A stretch of DNA of 64,000 nucleotides from Actinokineospora iranica (GCF_900101685.1 NZ_FMZZ01000017.1:1-64000); one strand, 5' to 3'; counted from the first letter of the stretch, positions 7,544-16,676 are shown. Notes: a model not told the origin generated them from the sequence alone. Made by a program: numbers and translations.

Positions 7544-10500
7544 TCATCTGCGCCGCACCCAGTCCGGCGGTCCGATGGTGCCGGGCACCACCAGGAACGG
7601 CGTGGTCACCGGCCCGAACCCGGGACCGGCCGCGGTGATCACCCGCCTGCCGGGCTGGTCCTTGCCCAGGATCAGCAGTTGGGCGGCGAACCCGCCGTCG
7701 GGCCGGGGAACCGCGGGCGCCGCGGGCGCGGTGATGCCGGGCGACCAGGTGAGCCCGACCGGCGCGCCGGGCGGGAAGTCCAGGCCGCGCACGGAAGTCA
7801 CGAACCCGGGCTCGCCGATCGGCGGCACGGCGACGATCCTGGGCAGCAGCACCCGAAACGGCGTCGACGCGGTATTGTCGGCCGGGTCGGCGTCGGTTCC
7901 GGTGGTCCGCAGCGTCGCGGCCACAATGGACTCCCCCGGCGCGATAGGAGCCAGAACCACCCGCACCACCTGGGTTCCGCCCGAGGGCAGGTCCGCCAGC
8001 GCGCAGCCCGCCACCGTGCAGCCGGGTGGGACGGCCGCCACGGGCACCGACGCGGGCAGCCCGAAGTCCAGCCGCAGTCCGGTGGCCAGGCCGCCCGAAC
8101 CGTTGCGCACGGTGTAGGTCACCGTCGATTGACCGCCCACATAGGACGGATTGGGCTGCGCCACGACGCTCACGCCAGGGCCTGCCCGCGGTGGTGGGGG
8201 TGGTGGAGCGGGTTCCGAACTGCCGACCGGGATCACCGTGCCCGCGGCGTTGTCGGACGGCAGCGGGTCGAGCACCGGCCCGGCGACCGTGAACCCGACA
8301 CGGGGCCGTCCGGGCGCCACCCCGACCAGGTTCGCGGTGACCTCGATAGAGGCTCCCGGAGCCAGCACGTCGAAGACGCACCGCACCTCGGCCACGGCGC
8401 ACCGGCCGCCGTCCGATCGCAAGTCCGCCAACCGGATCTCGTTCGGCACGGCGAGAACCAGCTCCGCGGCAGGCGACGGCGCGGGGCCGCGGTTGGTGAC
8501 GGTGACGGTCACCGGCACACCGTCGCCGACGTCGACGACCTGCGCCTCCGGTGGCGCGGTGACCGCCAGGTCGACCGACTGCTGCCAGGTCGGCTCCTTC
8601 TGCCTGCCGGGCAGGCCCCAGTCGAGCGGGGTCAGCGCGCCGGTGGCCACGTCCAGCACCGCCAGCGCCTCCGGGGACCGCGCGTCGCCCGCGCGGCGGG
8701 TAGTCAGCACCAGTTGGCTGCCGTCCGGGGAAAACGTGGCGTCCCGGGGCTGAAATGGGCCTGTGGGCGCGTTGAGCGGTGTCGCGCAGGAACTCGCCGC
8801 CGCCGGGAGCAGCACCCGGCAGCCCAGGTCCGCGAGGGAGACGAGCAGCACGCCGTCGTTCTCCCGGTTGAAGACCAGCGACCGGCTGTCCGGGCTGAAC
8901 GCCGAGCTGTCGTCGGTGACCGCGCAGTCGAACCCGCACACCTGGGCGCTGAGGTCGCGCTGCTGGTCCAGAGTCCCGGCCCGCGCCGTCCACACGTGGT
9001 TGTCGCGGACCTCGCCGTTCGGGCCGTCGAACACCCGGCCCCGGGTGAACGCGATCGTGCCGCCGTCCGGGGACCACGACGGCTGGGTGTCCTCCTCGCC
9101 CGCGGCTTCCGGCGGCGGGCGCAGTTCCGCGGTCACGGCGCCGGTGGCCACCTCGACCACGACGACCCGGCTGGGGCCGCCGTCCGGGCGCACCCCGCCG
9201 GGCGAGCGGCGGGCGAAGGCGATAAACCGGCCGTCGGGCGACCAGGCCGCGTCGAACTCCCAGTCGGTCGGCTGCCGGTCGGCGACCGGCAGCGGGCTCG
9301 GGTCGGCCCCGTCGGCGTCTACCAGCCAGATCCGCTGGACCCGCCTGCCGTCGACGTCCTCGAAGCGGCTCACCGCGATCCGCCGCCCGTCCGGGGAATA
9401 GCTCTGCCGCTGGTTCCACGGGTCGAATCCCGGCCGAGGGTGGAACAGCAGGTTGGGCTGCTCACCGGCGAGGGGATCTTCCCGCAGCACGGCCAATCCG
9501 AGGTCGCGCGGGTCTGCCCCGTCGGGGCGCATGTCCTGCAGGGTCGCGGTGATCCCGTCCGCGGCGGAAGTCCTGGACACCACCAGGTGTTCCCCGCGCG
9601 CGTCCTCCAGCCAGGTCGGCGAGCCGACTTGGCGGTCCTCGGCCAACAGCAGCTCGGGAATATTGGTGATGGGGATTCCGGGCGCGGTGTGGGCCTTGTA
9701 GACCTTCTCGACGTTCGGATCGGCCGTGCACGAGCAATCCTGGTCGCGGGAGAGGAACAGCAGGGCCTCTCCGTCCGGCTTCCAGGCGGGCCAGCGGCTG
9801 CCCCACCCGGCCTGGTTCCCGCCCAGCAGCGGCGTTCCCGCGCCGACGCCGTCGATCACGCGGACCTGGGACGCGGCTGCCCTGGGGAAGGGGTAGAGGG
9901 TGTAGGCGATGCGGTCGTCCACCGGGTTCCACGCCGGCTCCCTGGCGTCGCCGCCGGGCTCGCGGGTGACCTGGACGACCGGTCCGCCGGTGACCGGCCG
10001 CCGGTAGATTTCCCAGTCACCGCCCCGGTTTCCGGCGAAGGCGATAGTTCTGCCGTCCGGGGAGAAGGTCGGCCAGGTCTCGTCCGCCGCGCTGTCGGTG
10101 AGCCTGCGCAGGCCGGTCCCGTCGACACCGACCAGCCACAGATCCCGTTGCGTTCCCACGAATCCGGGCTCGGCTGAGTCGAACACCACGGTTCGCAGGT
10201 CGGGTGAGAGCTGCGGGTGCCCGGCGTCCCGGTCGGTCGTCAGCCGCCGCACCGCGCCGTCCGCGGCGCGCAGGTACACCTGGGGCCGGGTGTCGTCGCG
10301 CAGGCTGACGAACACGGCCAGGTCGCCGCGCGCGGAAACCTGGTCGTCGTAGTGCGCAGGACCCGGGCCCAGCAGCGGATCGGTCGGCCGCGGCCGGTCG
10401 GGCACCGGTTCGAGCACCGCGCCGAGACTGCGGTGTCCGGTGCCGGTGAACGCGATCCGGCCCGCGGGCGAGGGCGCCTCCTGGGCGGCGGCCCGCGTCC

Positions 10501-10591
10501 GCGCCGTGACTCCCCACACCACCGTGGTCCCGGCGCACAGCGCGGCGACCGCGGCGGCGGCGAGGTAGCGGGTTCGCGCCTTGTGCGCCAC
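7544..10591 (-). CDS. Secreted/anchored TolB-like beta-propeller protein with DUF11-type domains
   Basis: A 1015-residue protein starts at GTG 10591 with a GGTGGAG ribosome site close upstream. An N-terminal hydrophobic segment (about 8-28) is a signal peptide or anchor. Residues about 40-660 hold many SPDG-type blades (QLSPDLRTVVF, TFSPDGRTIAFAGN, SWSPDGGTIAFTRG) of a WD40-like/PD40 propeller. The part after about 670 has repeated Ig-like domains (VTVTVTNRGPAPS, VTYTVRNGSG) of the DUF11/CARDB kind. It precedes the DUF4255 gene by 13 bases and therefore appears to belong to the eCIS operon, which is unusual because the core particle is cytoplasmic before release. A role in surface binding or sensing is speculative. 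Confidence 0.85.
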   Translation of the reverse strand: MAHKARTRYLAAAAVAALCAGTTVVWGVTARTRAAAQEAPSPAGRIAFTGTGHRSLGAVLEPVPDRPRPTDPLLGPGPAHYDDQVSARGDLAVFVSLRDDTRPQVYLRAADGAVRRLTTDRDAGHPQLSPDLRTVVFDSAEPGFVGTQRDLWLVGVDGTGLRRLTDSAADETWPTFSPDGRTIAFAGNRGGDWEIYRRPVTGGPVVQVTREPGGDAREPAWNPVDDRIAYTLYPFPRAAASQVRVIDGVGAGTPLLGGNQAGWGSRWPAWKPDGEALLFLSRDQDCSCTADPNVEKVYKAHTAPGIPITNIPELLLAEDRQVGSPTWLEDARGEHLVVSRTSAADGITATLQDMRPDGADPRDLGLAVLREDPLAGEQPNLLFHPRPGFDPWNQRQSYSPDGRRIAVSRFEDVDGRRVQRIWLVDADGADPSPLPVADRQPTDWEFDAAWSPDGRFIAFARRSPGGVRPDGGPSRVVVVEVATGAVTAELRPPPEAAGEEDTQPSWSPDGGTIAFTRGRVFDGPNGEVRDNHVWTARAGTLDQQRDLSAQVCGFDCAVTDDSSAFSPDSRSLVFNRENDGVLLVSLADLGCRVLLPAAASSCATPLNAPTGPFQPRDATFSPDGSQLVLTTRRAGDARSPEALAVLDVATGALTPLDWGLPGRQKEPTWQQSVDLAVTAPPEAQVVDVGDGVPVTVTVTNRGPAPSPAAELVLAVPNEIRLADLRSDGGRCAVAEVRCVFDVLAPGASIEVTANLVGVAPGRPRVGFTVAGPVLDPLPSDNAAGTVIPVGSSEPAPPPPPPRAGPGVSVVAQPNPSYVGGQSTVTYTVRNGSGGLATGLRLDFGLPASVPVAAVPPGCTVAGCALADLPSGGTQVVRVVLAPIAPGESIVAATLRTTGTDADPADNTASTPFRVLLPRIVAVPPIGEPGFVTSVRGLDFPPGAPVGLTWSPGITAPAAPAVPRPDGGFAAQLLILGKDQPGRRVITAAGPGFGPVTTPFLVVPGTIGPPDWVRRR

Positions 10592-10711
10592 ATCTCCACC
10601 TTCGGTCAGGTTCTGCCGCGATCCTCACCCGCGCCCGCCCGCGCCGCCGAGGTCCCCGCGGGCAGCGTCGCGGAAGACCGCGGGGACACAGGGGCAAGCG
10701 CGGATGCCCGA

Positions 10712-11335
10712 TCAGATCAGCCCGTGCCGCAGCGCGTACCCGACCGCGTGCGCCCGGTTGCGCAACTCCAGGCGGGTGGTGACCTGGTGCAGGACGTTCT
10801 TCACGGTCCGCTCGGAGAACGACATCTTGGCCGCGATCTCGGCCGTGTCGAGCCCTTCCGAGAGCAGCCGCAGCATGTCCGCCTCGCGCGCGGTGAGCGT
10901 GGACATGCCCAGTCCCCGGGGGTCGAGCACGCTGCGCTGCAACCGGCCAACGTGGTCGAGCAGCTTGCCGAGCAAGTCGCCGGGCAGCACCGCCTCGCCC
11001 TTGGCCAGCGCGGAAACCGCGGCCACCAACCGGTCCTGGCTCGCCTCCGCGCGGCGGATCACCGCGGCCACCCCGCACTCGATGGCGGTCTGCAGCGAGT
11101 TCTGCTCGAACCGGCCGACCACGAGTCCGGTGCGGGTCGCCGACGACCGCTGCAACCGGCGCAGCAGCCGCTCGGCGTTCTCGTCCACCTGGTCCACCAC
11201 CACCAGCGACACCCGCGCCCGGGACTCCTCCTCCGCCGCCAGCACCTCCACCTCGGGCCGGGGCCGCAACTGCGCGGTGATCCCGGCCCGCAGGACCGGG
11301 TCCTCCGCGTACACCGCCAGCGGAACTCTGGTCAT
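10712..11335 (-). CDS. LuxR-type HTH regulator (eCIS-linked, paralog 1)
   Basis: The chosen ATG at 11335 has AGGAGG seven bases upstream; the frame is open further back to 11857 but that part is antisense to the membrane-protein gene. The 207-residue product has a receiver-like N terminus (VPLAVYAEDPVLRAGITAQL) without clear phosphoacceptor acids, and a C-terminal LuxR/GerE helix-turn-helix (LTAREADMLRLLSEGLDTAE, then AAKMSFSERTVKNVL). It is the same length as, and clearly related to, the regulator at 12806-13429. Both flank the membrane-protein gene, and this one is divergent from it across 178 bases. It probably controls the locus; lack of a conserved Asp suggests non-phosphorylation control. 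Confidence 0.88.
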   Translation of the reverse strand: MTRVPLAVYAEDPVLRAGITAQLRPRPEVEVLAAEEESRARVSLVVVDQVDENAERLLRRLQRSSATRTGLVVGRFEQNSLQTAIECGVAAVIRRAEASQDRLVAAVSALAKGEAVLPGDLLGKLLDHVGRLQRSVLDPRGLGMSTLTAREADMLRLLSEGLDTAEIAAKMSFSERTVKNVLHQVTTRLELRNRAHAVGYALRHGLI

Positions 11336-11513
11336 GTCACCCCTCCTGAGCGCACCGACACCACAGCGCGAAACGGAGATCCGCGCCCGGTCCCATCCTG
11401 CGCGGATCACGCCCCGCGGGGCAGGCGCGCGCCGCCCGCTGTGCACCGCCATTGCCGGTTGATTGCCCTTTCCTCCCTGCCGCGGCCGAACCCGCGTCCC
11501 TACCGTTCGACAA
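11336..11513. promoter_or_regulatory. Divergent promoter region, regulator / membrane protein
   Basis: These 178 bases separate two genes transcribed away from each other and must hold both promoters unless one is leaderless. The AGGAGG of the regulator lies at its left end. No clear palindrome or consensus -10/-35 pair can be picked out by eye with confidence. It is the most likely binding region for the two LuxR-type proteins. Confidence 0.45.
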
Positions 11514-12791
11514 GTGAGCACTACGACCGAGTTCGGGCTTCCCACCGTGGTCGTGCCCCCTGGTCTGGAGACCAGCACGACGCTTACCGTCCGCAACGAC
11601 AGCGACATCGTCGAGGCGTACGAGTTCGACGTCGTGGGCGACTGCGCGCCGTGGACGAGCGTCGAGCCCGCCCGCCTTTCGCTGTATCCGGGCACTTCCG
11701 AGCGGGTGACGGTGCTGCTGCGGCCGCCGCGCTCGCCGGAGGTCCTGGCGGGCGAGACACCGCTGGGCGTGCGGGTGCTGCCGGTCGAGCGGCCGACATC
11801 GGTGGTCGTGGCCGAGACGACGGTGCTGGTCGAGCCGTTCGGGGCGCAGCGGGTCACGCTGGTCCCCGAGCGCCGCCGCGCCTGGCGCGGCGCCCGCTAC
11901 CGGGTCGAGGCGCGCAACGAGGGCAACACGCCGGTCACGGTGTCGCTCGCCCCGGCGGCGGCGGACGACCAGATCGCCTACCGCGTCGAGGAATCCGCCG
12001 TCGTCCAGCCCGGCGCGGAGACCGAGGTCGGCGTGCGGGTCCGGGTCGGGAAGCTGCTGTGGTTCGGCAAGCCGGTCGACTGGCCGCTGCGGCTCACCGC
12101 GGTCGCCGACGCGGCGGGCCCGGTCGCCCTGGACCGCCAGGAGCACGACCTCGACGGCGAGTTCGTCCAGCTTCCGCTGCTGCCCAAGTGGCTGCTGGCG
12201 CTGGCCGCGCTGCTGCTGGCGCTCATCCTCGCCTGGCTGGCCCTGGTGCGCCCCGCCGTGCGCAGCGCCGCCCGCGAGGCGGCCGACGACCGGGCGCAGG
12301 AGATCGCCGACGTCGGCCGCCAGGAGCAGGACGCCCCGCCCCCGCCGCCCGCCGAGACCCCGAACCCCCCGCCCCCGCAACAGGAAGGCGGCGGCCAGGA
12401 GACCGGGCCGGGCACCGGGTCGGGCGGCGGCGGACAGCAGAGTTCGAGCACCATCGAGGTCCGCACCAACGCGGGCGACCGCGGCACGGGCAGCTACACC
12501 GTGCCCGAGGGCAAGGTGTTCCGCGTCACCGACATCCTGGTCGCCAACCACCAGGGCGACGAGGGCGTCGTCACCATCGTCTTCGGCGACCGCGTGATCA
12601 CCACGATCGCCCTGGAGACCTTCCGCAACCAGGACTACCACTGGGTGACCCCGATCGACATCCCGGAGAACGCCGCCGTCTCGGTCGAGGTCGGCTGCGC
12701 CCGGCCGGGTACCCCGGCGAGCGGCAGGCAGGCCCGAAACTGCCTGCAACTGCTCAACGTCAGCGGCGAACTGGCCGACCTCCCCCGCTGA
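11514..12791 (+). CDS. Single-pass membrane protein with Ig-like N-terminal domains, eCIS-linked
   Basis: Starting at GTG 11514 the product is 425 residues; the frame extends upstream without a plausible start. Residues 10-215 form two Ig-like beta domains (TSTTLTVRNDSDIVEAYEFDV; RYRVEARNEGNTPVTVSL). A single strong membrane helix lies at about 225-246 (WLLALAALLLALILAWLALV), followed by a Pro/Gly-rich linker (275-310) and a small C-terminal beta domain ending in NCLQLLNVSGEL. With no signal peptide, the N-terminal part is probably cytoplasmic and the C terminus outside. This layout resembles what is reported for CisA, the Streptomyces membrane protein that recruits the contractile particle; that match is inference from topology and context only. 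Confidence 0.8.
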   Translation: MSTTTEFGLPTVVVPPGLETSTTLTVRNDSDIVEAYEFDVVGDCAPWTSVEPARLSLYPGTSERVTVLLRPPRSPEVLAGETPLGVRVLPVERPTSVVVAETTVLVEPFGAQRVTLVPERRRAWRGARYRVEARNEGNTPVTVSLAPAAADDQIAYRVEESAVVQPGAETEVGVRVRVGKLLWFGKPVDWPLRLTAVADAAGPVALDRQEHDLDGEFVQLPLLPKWLLALAALLLALILAWLALVRPAVRSAAREAADDRAQEIADVGRQEQDAPPPPPAETPNPPPPQQEGGGQETGPGTGSGGGGQQSSSTIEVRTNAGDRGTGSYTVPEGKVFRVTDILVANHQGDEGVVTIVFGDRVITTIALETFRNQDYHWVTPIDIPENAAVSVEVGCARPGTPASGRQARNCLQLLNVSGELADLPR

Positions 12792-12805
12792 CCAGGACGC
12801 GCCCG

Positions 12806-13429
12806 CTAGATCACTCCCGCGCGCAGGGCGTAGGCGACCGCGTGCGGCCGGTTGCGCAGGTTGAGCCGGTTGGTGACGGCGTGGATGACGTTTTTGATCA
12901 TCCGCTCCGAGTAGCAGAGCCGGGCGGCGATCTCCGCGGTGTCGCACCCCTCGGCCATCAGCCGCAGCACGTCGATCTCCCTCGGGGTCAGCCCAGCGGA
13001 GTTGTGGCCCAGCGGAGCCAAGATCTCCCGTTGCAGCCGCTCGACGTGCTTGAGCAGCTCGCCGAGCAGGTTCGGCGGCAGGACCCCGCCGCCCGCGGCG
13101 GCGGCCAGCACCGCCCTCGGCAGCCGCTCGGTCGTCGCGGCCGCCCTGGGCAGCACCGCCACCACCCGGCACTCCACCGCGGTCAGCACCTCGGCCTCGC
13201 CGATCTCGTCGACCACCAGCACGACCGGCGGGCCGAGCCGGGCCGCGGCCGACCGCAGGGTCGAGACCAGCGCCGCGGTGAGCCGGGCGGCCGCGACGAC
13301 GACCACCTGGGTGGCCGCGGTCGGCGCGCCCGGCTCAACGGCCAGTTCGGGGAACGACCGGAGCTGGCTGGTCAGCCCGACCAGGGTGAGGGGGTCCGCG
13401 GAGCTGACCGCGACTCGGACTCGTGTCAC
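12806..13429 (-). CDS. LuxR-type HTH regulator (eCIS-linked, paralog 2)
   Basis: GTG 13429 is preceded by GGGAGGA, so the product is 207 residues, identical in length to paralog 1. The N terminus (VTRVRVAVSSADPLTLVGLTSQL) aligns with that of paralog 1, the middle VLPPNLLGELLKHVERLQRE aligns with its VLPGDLLGKLLDHVGRLQRS, and the C-terminal HTH (LTPREIDVLRLMAEGCDTAE) is conserved. It converges on the membrane-protein gene with 14 bases between stops. Two near-full-length paralogs in one eCIS locus suggest a heterodimer or antagonistic pair; this is inference. Confidence 0.87.
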   Translation of the reverse strand: MTRVRVAVSSADPLTLVGLTSQLRSFPELAVEPGAPTAATQVVVVAAARLTAALVSTLRSAAARLGPPVVLVVDEIGEAEVLTAVECRVVAVLPRAAATTERLPRAVLAAAAGGGVLPPNLLGELLKHVERLQREILAPLGHNSAGLTPREIDVLRLMAEGCDTAEIAARLCYSERMIKNVIHAVTNRLNLRNRPHAVAYALRAGVI

Positions 13430-13511
13430 TTGTTCCTCCCCAATGCGGTTGTGTCTGCCCCAGCCTGGCCGGGCCGACTCCACGAACTCTTCACGCGGCC
13501 GCGGGCGCCCA

Positions 13512-13688
13512 TCACCCGCCGCCGCCCGCGCGTTCCCTGCGGTTCCACTCATCGAGCAGGGCGTCGATCCAGGCGCGCAGCAGCACCGCGGTCTCCGCGT
13601 CGCCGCGTGCCCGGCGCAGGTCCCTGGCCGCCGCGGTGAGCTCGGCGACGAGATCGGCGGCGGCAACCTCCCCCGGCGCGCCGCTCAC
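13512..13688 (-). CDS. Small hypothetical protein, eCIS-linked
   Basis: A 58-residue frame from GTG 13688 overlaps the stop of the upstream gene by four bases (GTGA). The product (VSGAPGEVAAADLVAELTAA...ALLDEWNRRERAGGGG) is mostly helical and charged with no cysteine or membrane segment. It has no recognised family. Translational coupling and good codon bias argue that it is real. It may be a chaperone or adaptor for the partner gene at 13685-14041; no direct evidence. Confidence 0.65.
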   Translation of the reverse strand: MSGAPGEVAAADLVAELTAAARDLRRARGDAETAVLLRAWIDALLDEWNRRERAGGGG

Positions 13689-14041
13689 GGCCGCTCCCTG
13701 GCGCGCCGCGCGGCGATCCGGAATGCCTCGATGTACTTGGGCAGCTCGATGAGCGCCTGGTCCCAGTGGCCCGCGGTGACCTGTTCGGCGAACGCGGCGT
13801 CCACCGCGAGTTTCGCCACCCCCGGGGCGATGTCCGCGCCCGCGGCCGCGCGCAGCCTGCGCGCGATCTCGCGTCTGCGCAGCCGCGCTTTGACGATGTC
13901 CAGCGTCCGGTCCAATTCGGCGATCACCCGCTCGGCGTGCTCCGGGTCGACCACGAGCAGGCCCTTGTCGGCGAGGTAAAGGAAGAGGTCGCCAGCGAAG
14001 TCCTCAGCCGCGTCGCCCGCGTCATCGGGTCGCCTGCCCAT
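13685..14041 (-). CDS. Hypothetical helical protein, eCIS-linked
   Basis: The preferred ATG at 14041 has GGAGG four bases before it; the frame is open to 14146 but without a better start. The 118-residue product starts MGRRPDDAGDAAEDFAGDLF, contains LVVDPEHAERVIAELDRTLDIVKARLRRREIARRL (given here in two parts: VDPEHAERVIAELDRTL and IVKARLRRREIARRL) and ends in a basic helix. It looks all-alpha and soluble. It is first in the minus-strand run of the eCIS region, followed by the coupled 58-residue gene. Function unknown. Confidence 0.68.
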   Translation of the reverse strand: MGRRPDDAGDAAEDFAGDLFLYLADKGLLVVDPEHAERVIAELDRTLDIVKARLRRREIARRLRAAAGADIAPGVAKLAVDAAFAEQVTAGHWDQALIELPKYIEAFRIAARRARERP

Positions 14042-14416
14042 CGCACCTCCGAACGGGTCCGGGAATCGACAGCGCTTCCCGGCGCCGAGATCGCGTCGCC
14101 GCACCGGCCTGCCGATCGAGCCCACCACGGCCCCGGCGCGCGGCAAAGCGTTGGGGCGCAGGTGTGCCCCCTCGGGCCCGACCGGGTGCCCGCATGGTCA
14201 CTGCGCGCACGCGCGGACCGGATGCGCATGGGACCAGTCGGGGGCTCGCTTACTCCGGAAGGGCATTTCCGGCGCGATTAATGAGAATCACACCGGCTTG
14301 GTTGCGCGCACATCACAGCCGAGTGTAGGATCACATTCGGTGAATGCGAAATCACTCGCGCCGACCGGGCTACGTCGACGTTCCGCTGGTCTGAAATAAG
14401 AACAGGACAGGAAACG
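14042..14416. promoter_or_regulatory. Divergent intergenic region, eCIS small genes / SARP
   Basis: The 375 bases lie between genes transcribed away from each other. The right part (14272-14416) is distinctly poorer in GC than its surroundings, as expected for an actinomycete promoter. TTGCGC and TAGGAT, 18 bases apart with TAGGAT ending near 14336, are a possible -35/-10 pair for the SARP gene, and AGGACAGGAAACG precedes its ATG. No gene or clear repeat is visible in the rest. Confidence 0.45.
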
Positions 14417-16651
14417 ATGACGGCGAATAACTCGGCATCGTTGCGCATCGATCTGCTGGGCCAACCCGTCGCCCGGCGCGCAGGTGTCGAACTCGAGTTG
14501 GGCTCGGCGCGCAGACGGGCGGTGTTCTCGGTGCTCGCCGTGCGCGCGGGCGACGTGGTCACCCGGGAGCAGCTGATCGACGCGGTGTGGGACGGCGTCC
14601 CGCCCGCGAGCGCGGCGGCGATCATCCAGACCTACGTCTCCGACCTGCGCCGGGCGCTGGAACCCCGGCGGGAGCGGTGGTCCGCGGGCGAGGTGCTCAC
14701 CACGACCGGCGGCGGGTACCGGCTGCTCGTCGCCGACAGCGGCCTGGACATCCGCCGCTTCGCCGCGTTGCGCGAGCAGGCGGGCAGGCATCGGCGCGAC
14801 GGTGACCCGGTGGCCGAGCGGGCCGCGCTGGAGCGGGCATTGGCGCTGTGGCGCGGCGAGGCGCTCGCCGGGGTGCCTGGCCCCTTCGCGCACGGGCAGC
14901 GGGTCCGATTGACCGAACTGCGGCTGGCCACCTGGGAACGGCGCGCGGCGCTTCTTTTGCAAGCGGGCGAACATGACGAACTGGTCGGGGAATTGCCGAT
15001 GCGCATTCACGAGAACCCGTTTCGGGAAGAACTTCACGGACTGCTCATGACCGCGCTCGCGCGCGGCGGTCGGCGGGCTGAGGCGCTGGCGGTCTACCGC
15101 GCGGCGCGGGAGACGCTGGCGGGCCGCACCGGGGTCGAGCCCGGCACCGCCCTGCGCGGCCTGCACGAGCGGATCCTCGCGGGCGAACCCGTCGGCGACG
15201 GCGACCCGGTCGCCCGCCCGCGCGCGGGTGGAGCCGAGGCCGTCTCGGCCAGACCCACCCGGTTCATCGGCAGACGCTTCGAGGTGTCGCGGCTGCGGGC
15301 GGCGGTGGCCGCGGTCGCGGCAGGCCGCGGCGGCTGCGTCTGGATCGAGGGCGAACGGGGAATCGGCAAGACCGCCGTGCTGACCGAGGGGCTCGCCGGG
15401 GCGGAGCGCGCTGGCTGCGGGCTGGTGTGGGCGACCGGCGACGAGGTGACCGGGACCCTGCCGCTGGCCGCGGCCATCGCCCCCGGCCAGGAAAGCCTGA
15501 CAAGCCTGGGAAACCACGGAAACCTGGGCAGCCCCGAGGACATTCTGGCGCTGGTGCGGGCACGGTGCGGGCAGGCTCCCCAGGTGCTGGTGCTCGACGA
15601 CGCGCAGTGGGCCGACGCGGCGACCGTCGCGCTCGGCCGCCTGCTGCACCGGCTCACCGCGACGCTGCCGCTGCTGCTGGTCGTGGCCTCCCGGTCGACC
15701 GGCGGCCGGGCGCCGGACCGGCTGCGCGCGCCGCTGGTCGGCGGCGGCGCCGAGGTGCTGCGGCTGCGGCAGCTGACCGACGAGCAGATCCGCGACCTGG
15801 TGTGGTCGCTGGCGCCCCGGCACGCCGACGCCGAGCTGGTCGCCTTCACCGCCCGGCAGGCGGGTGGGAACCCGCTCTACGCGCGGGCCGTCGTGGCCGC
15901 GGTCGTCGACGAGGGCATGGCGACCGACGACGCGGCCACCCCGCCGCCCGGGCTGGCCGAGACCGTGCGCGGGCACCTGGACGCCCTGCCCGAGGGGGCC
16001 TACGCGGCGCTGCGGTCGGCGGCCCTGCTCGGCGACGCCTGCGGTGTCGGCGAGCTCGCCGCGGCCATGGGGCTGCCGGTGGAGCGGGTGCTGCCCGACC
16101 TCGACAGCGCGATCGACGCGGGCGTGCTGGTGGTGTCCTGGGACCGGCTGCGGTTCCGGCACCCGGTGGTGCGGCGGGTGTTGCGCGGCGGCATCCCCGG
16201 CCCGATCCGGGCGGTGCTGCACCGGCAGCTGGCCGAGTCGCTGGCCGCGGCGGCCGCGCCGCCGGAGCGGGTGGCCGAGCAGCTGCTGGCGGGCGCGGCG
16301 CGGATGGACGCCTGGGCGTGCGCGTGGCTGGCCAACAATGTCCGGCAGATGTCGGAGCACGCCCCGGACACCGCGATCGATCTGCTGCGGCACACCACCG
16401 AGCAAAGCTGCGTGCCGCCGGTGCTGCGCGCGGCGTTCACCTCGACGCTGGTTCGGCTGCTGCTGAACAGAACCGAGGCGGCGAGCCGCCCGAGGTCCGA
16501 GAGCGAGACCGCGGCGCTGGACCTGGCCGCGCGGACCCGGCAGGCTCGATCACGGCGGCGCGCGGCGCCGGAGGTGCCCGCGCAGCGGCGGGCGGCGGCG
16601 TGCCTGGGCACCGGGACCCGCTCGACACGCAGGCGCGAACCACCCGGATAG
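14417..16651 (+). CDS. SARP-family regulator with AAA-type ATPase domain, C-terminally short
   Basis: The 744-residue protein begins with an OmpR-like winged helix (LGSARRRAVFSVLAVRAGDV, GYRLLV) and a BTAD helical domain to about residue 260, the arrangement of SARP activators such as AfsR. A nucleotide-binding part follows, with P-loop GERGIGKT near 312-319 and Walker B LVLDDAQWAD near 391-400. Compared with the tandem neighbour it aligns through the ATPase and early helical region but stops about 430 residues earlier; its last 60 residues are Arg/Ala-rich and look like read-through of a decayed frame. It lacks the C-terminal HTH of the neighbour. It lies just upstream of that paralog (26 bases) and opposite the eCIS genes, so it may regulate either side. 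Confidence 0.85.
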   Translation: MTANNSASLRIDLLGQPVARRAGVELELGSARRRAVFSVLAVRAGDVVTREQLIDAVWDGVPPASAAAIIQTYVSDLRRALEPRRERWSAGEVLTTTGGGYRLLVADSGLDIRRFAALREQAGRHRRDGDPVAERAALERALALWRGEALAGVPGPFAHGQRVRLTELRLATWERRAALLLQAGEHDELVGELPMRIHENPFREELHGLLMTALARGGRRAEALAVYRAARETLAGRTGVEPGTALRGLHERILAGEPVGDGDPVARPRAGGAEAVSARPTRFIGRRFEVSRLRAAVAAVAAGRGGCVWIEGERGIGKTAVLTEGLAGAERAGCGLVWATGDEVTGTLPLAAAIAPGQESLTSLGNHGNLGSPEDILALVRARCGQAPQVLVLDDAQWADAATVALGRLLHRLTATLPLLLVVASRSTGGRAPDRLRAPLVGGGAEVLRLRQLTDEQIRDLVWSLAPRHADAELVAFTARQAGGNPLYARAVVAAVVDEGMATDDAATPPPGLAETVRGHLDALPEGAYAALRSAALLGDACGVGELAAAMGLPVERVLPDLDSAIDAGVLVVSWDRLRFRHPVVRRVLRGGIPGPIRAVLHRQLAESLAAAAAPPERVAEQLLAGAARMDAWACAWLANNVRQMSEHAPDTAIDLLRHTTEQSCVPPVLRAAFTSTLVRLLLNRTEAASRPRSESETAALDLAARTRQARSRRRAAPEVPAQRRAAACLGTGTRSTRRREPPG

Positions 16652-16676
16652 CCACGAGCTCGGAAGCGGAGGGACC

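Noticed and set aside
7400-10177. Plus-strand open frame of 925 codons
   Set aside because: Antisense to the beta-propeller gene; composition is Arg/Gly/Pro shadow without domains.
12800-12820. TAGATCAC match at the end of the second LuxR gene as an operator
   Set aside because: It coincides with the stop codon and last codons of the gene, so is likely chance.
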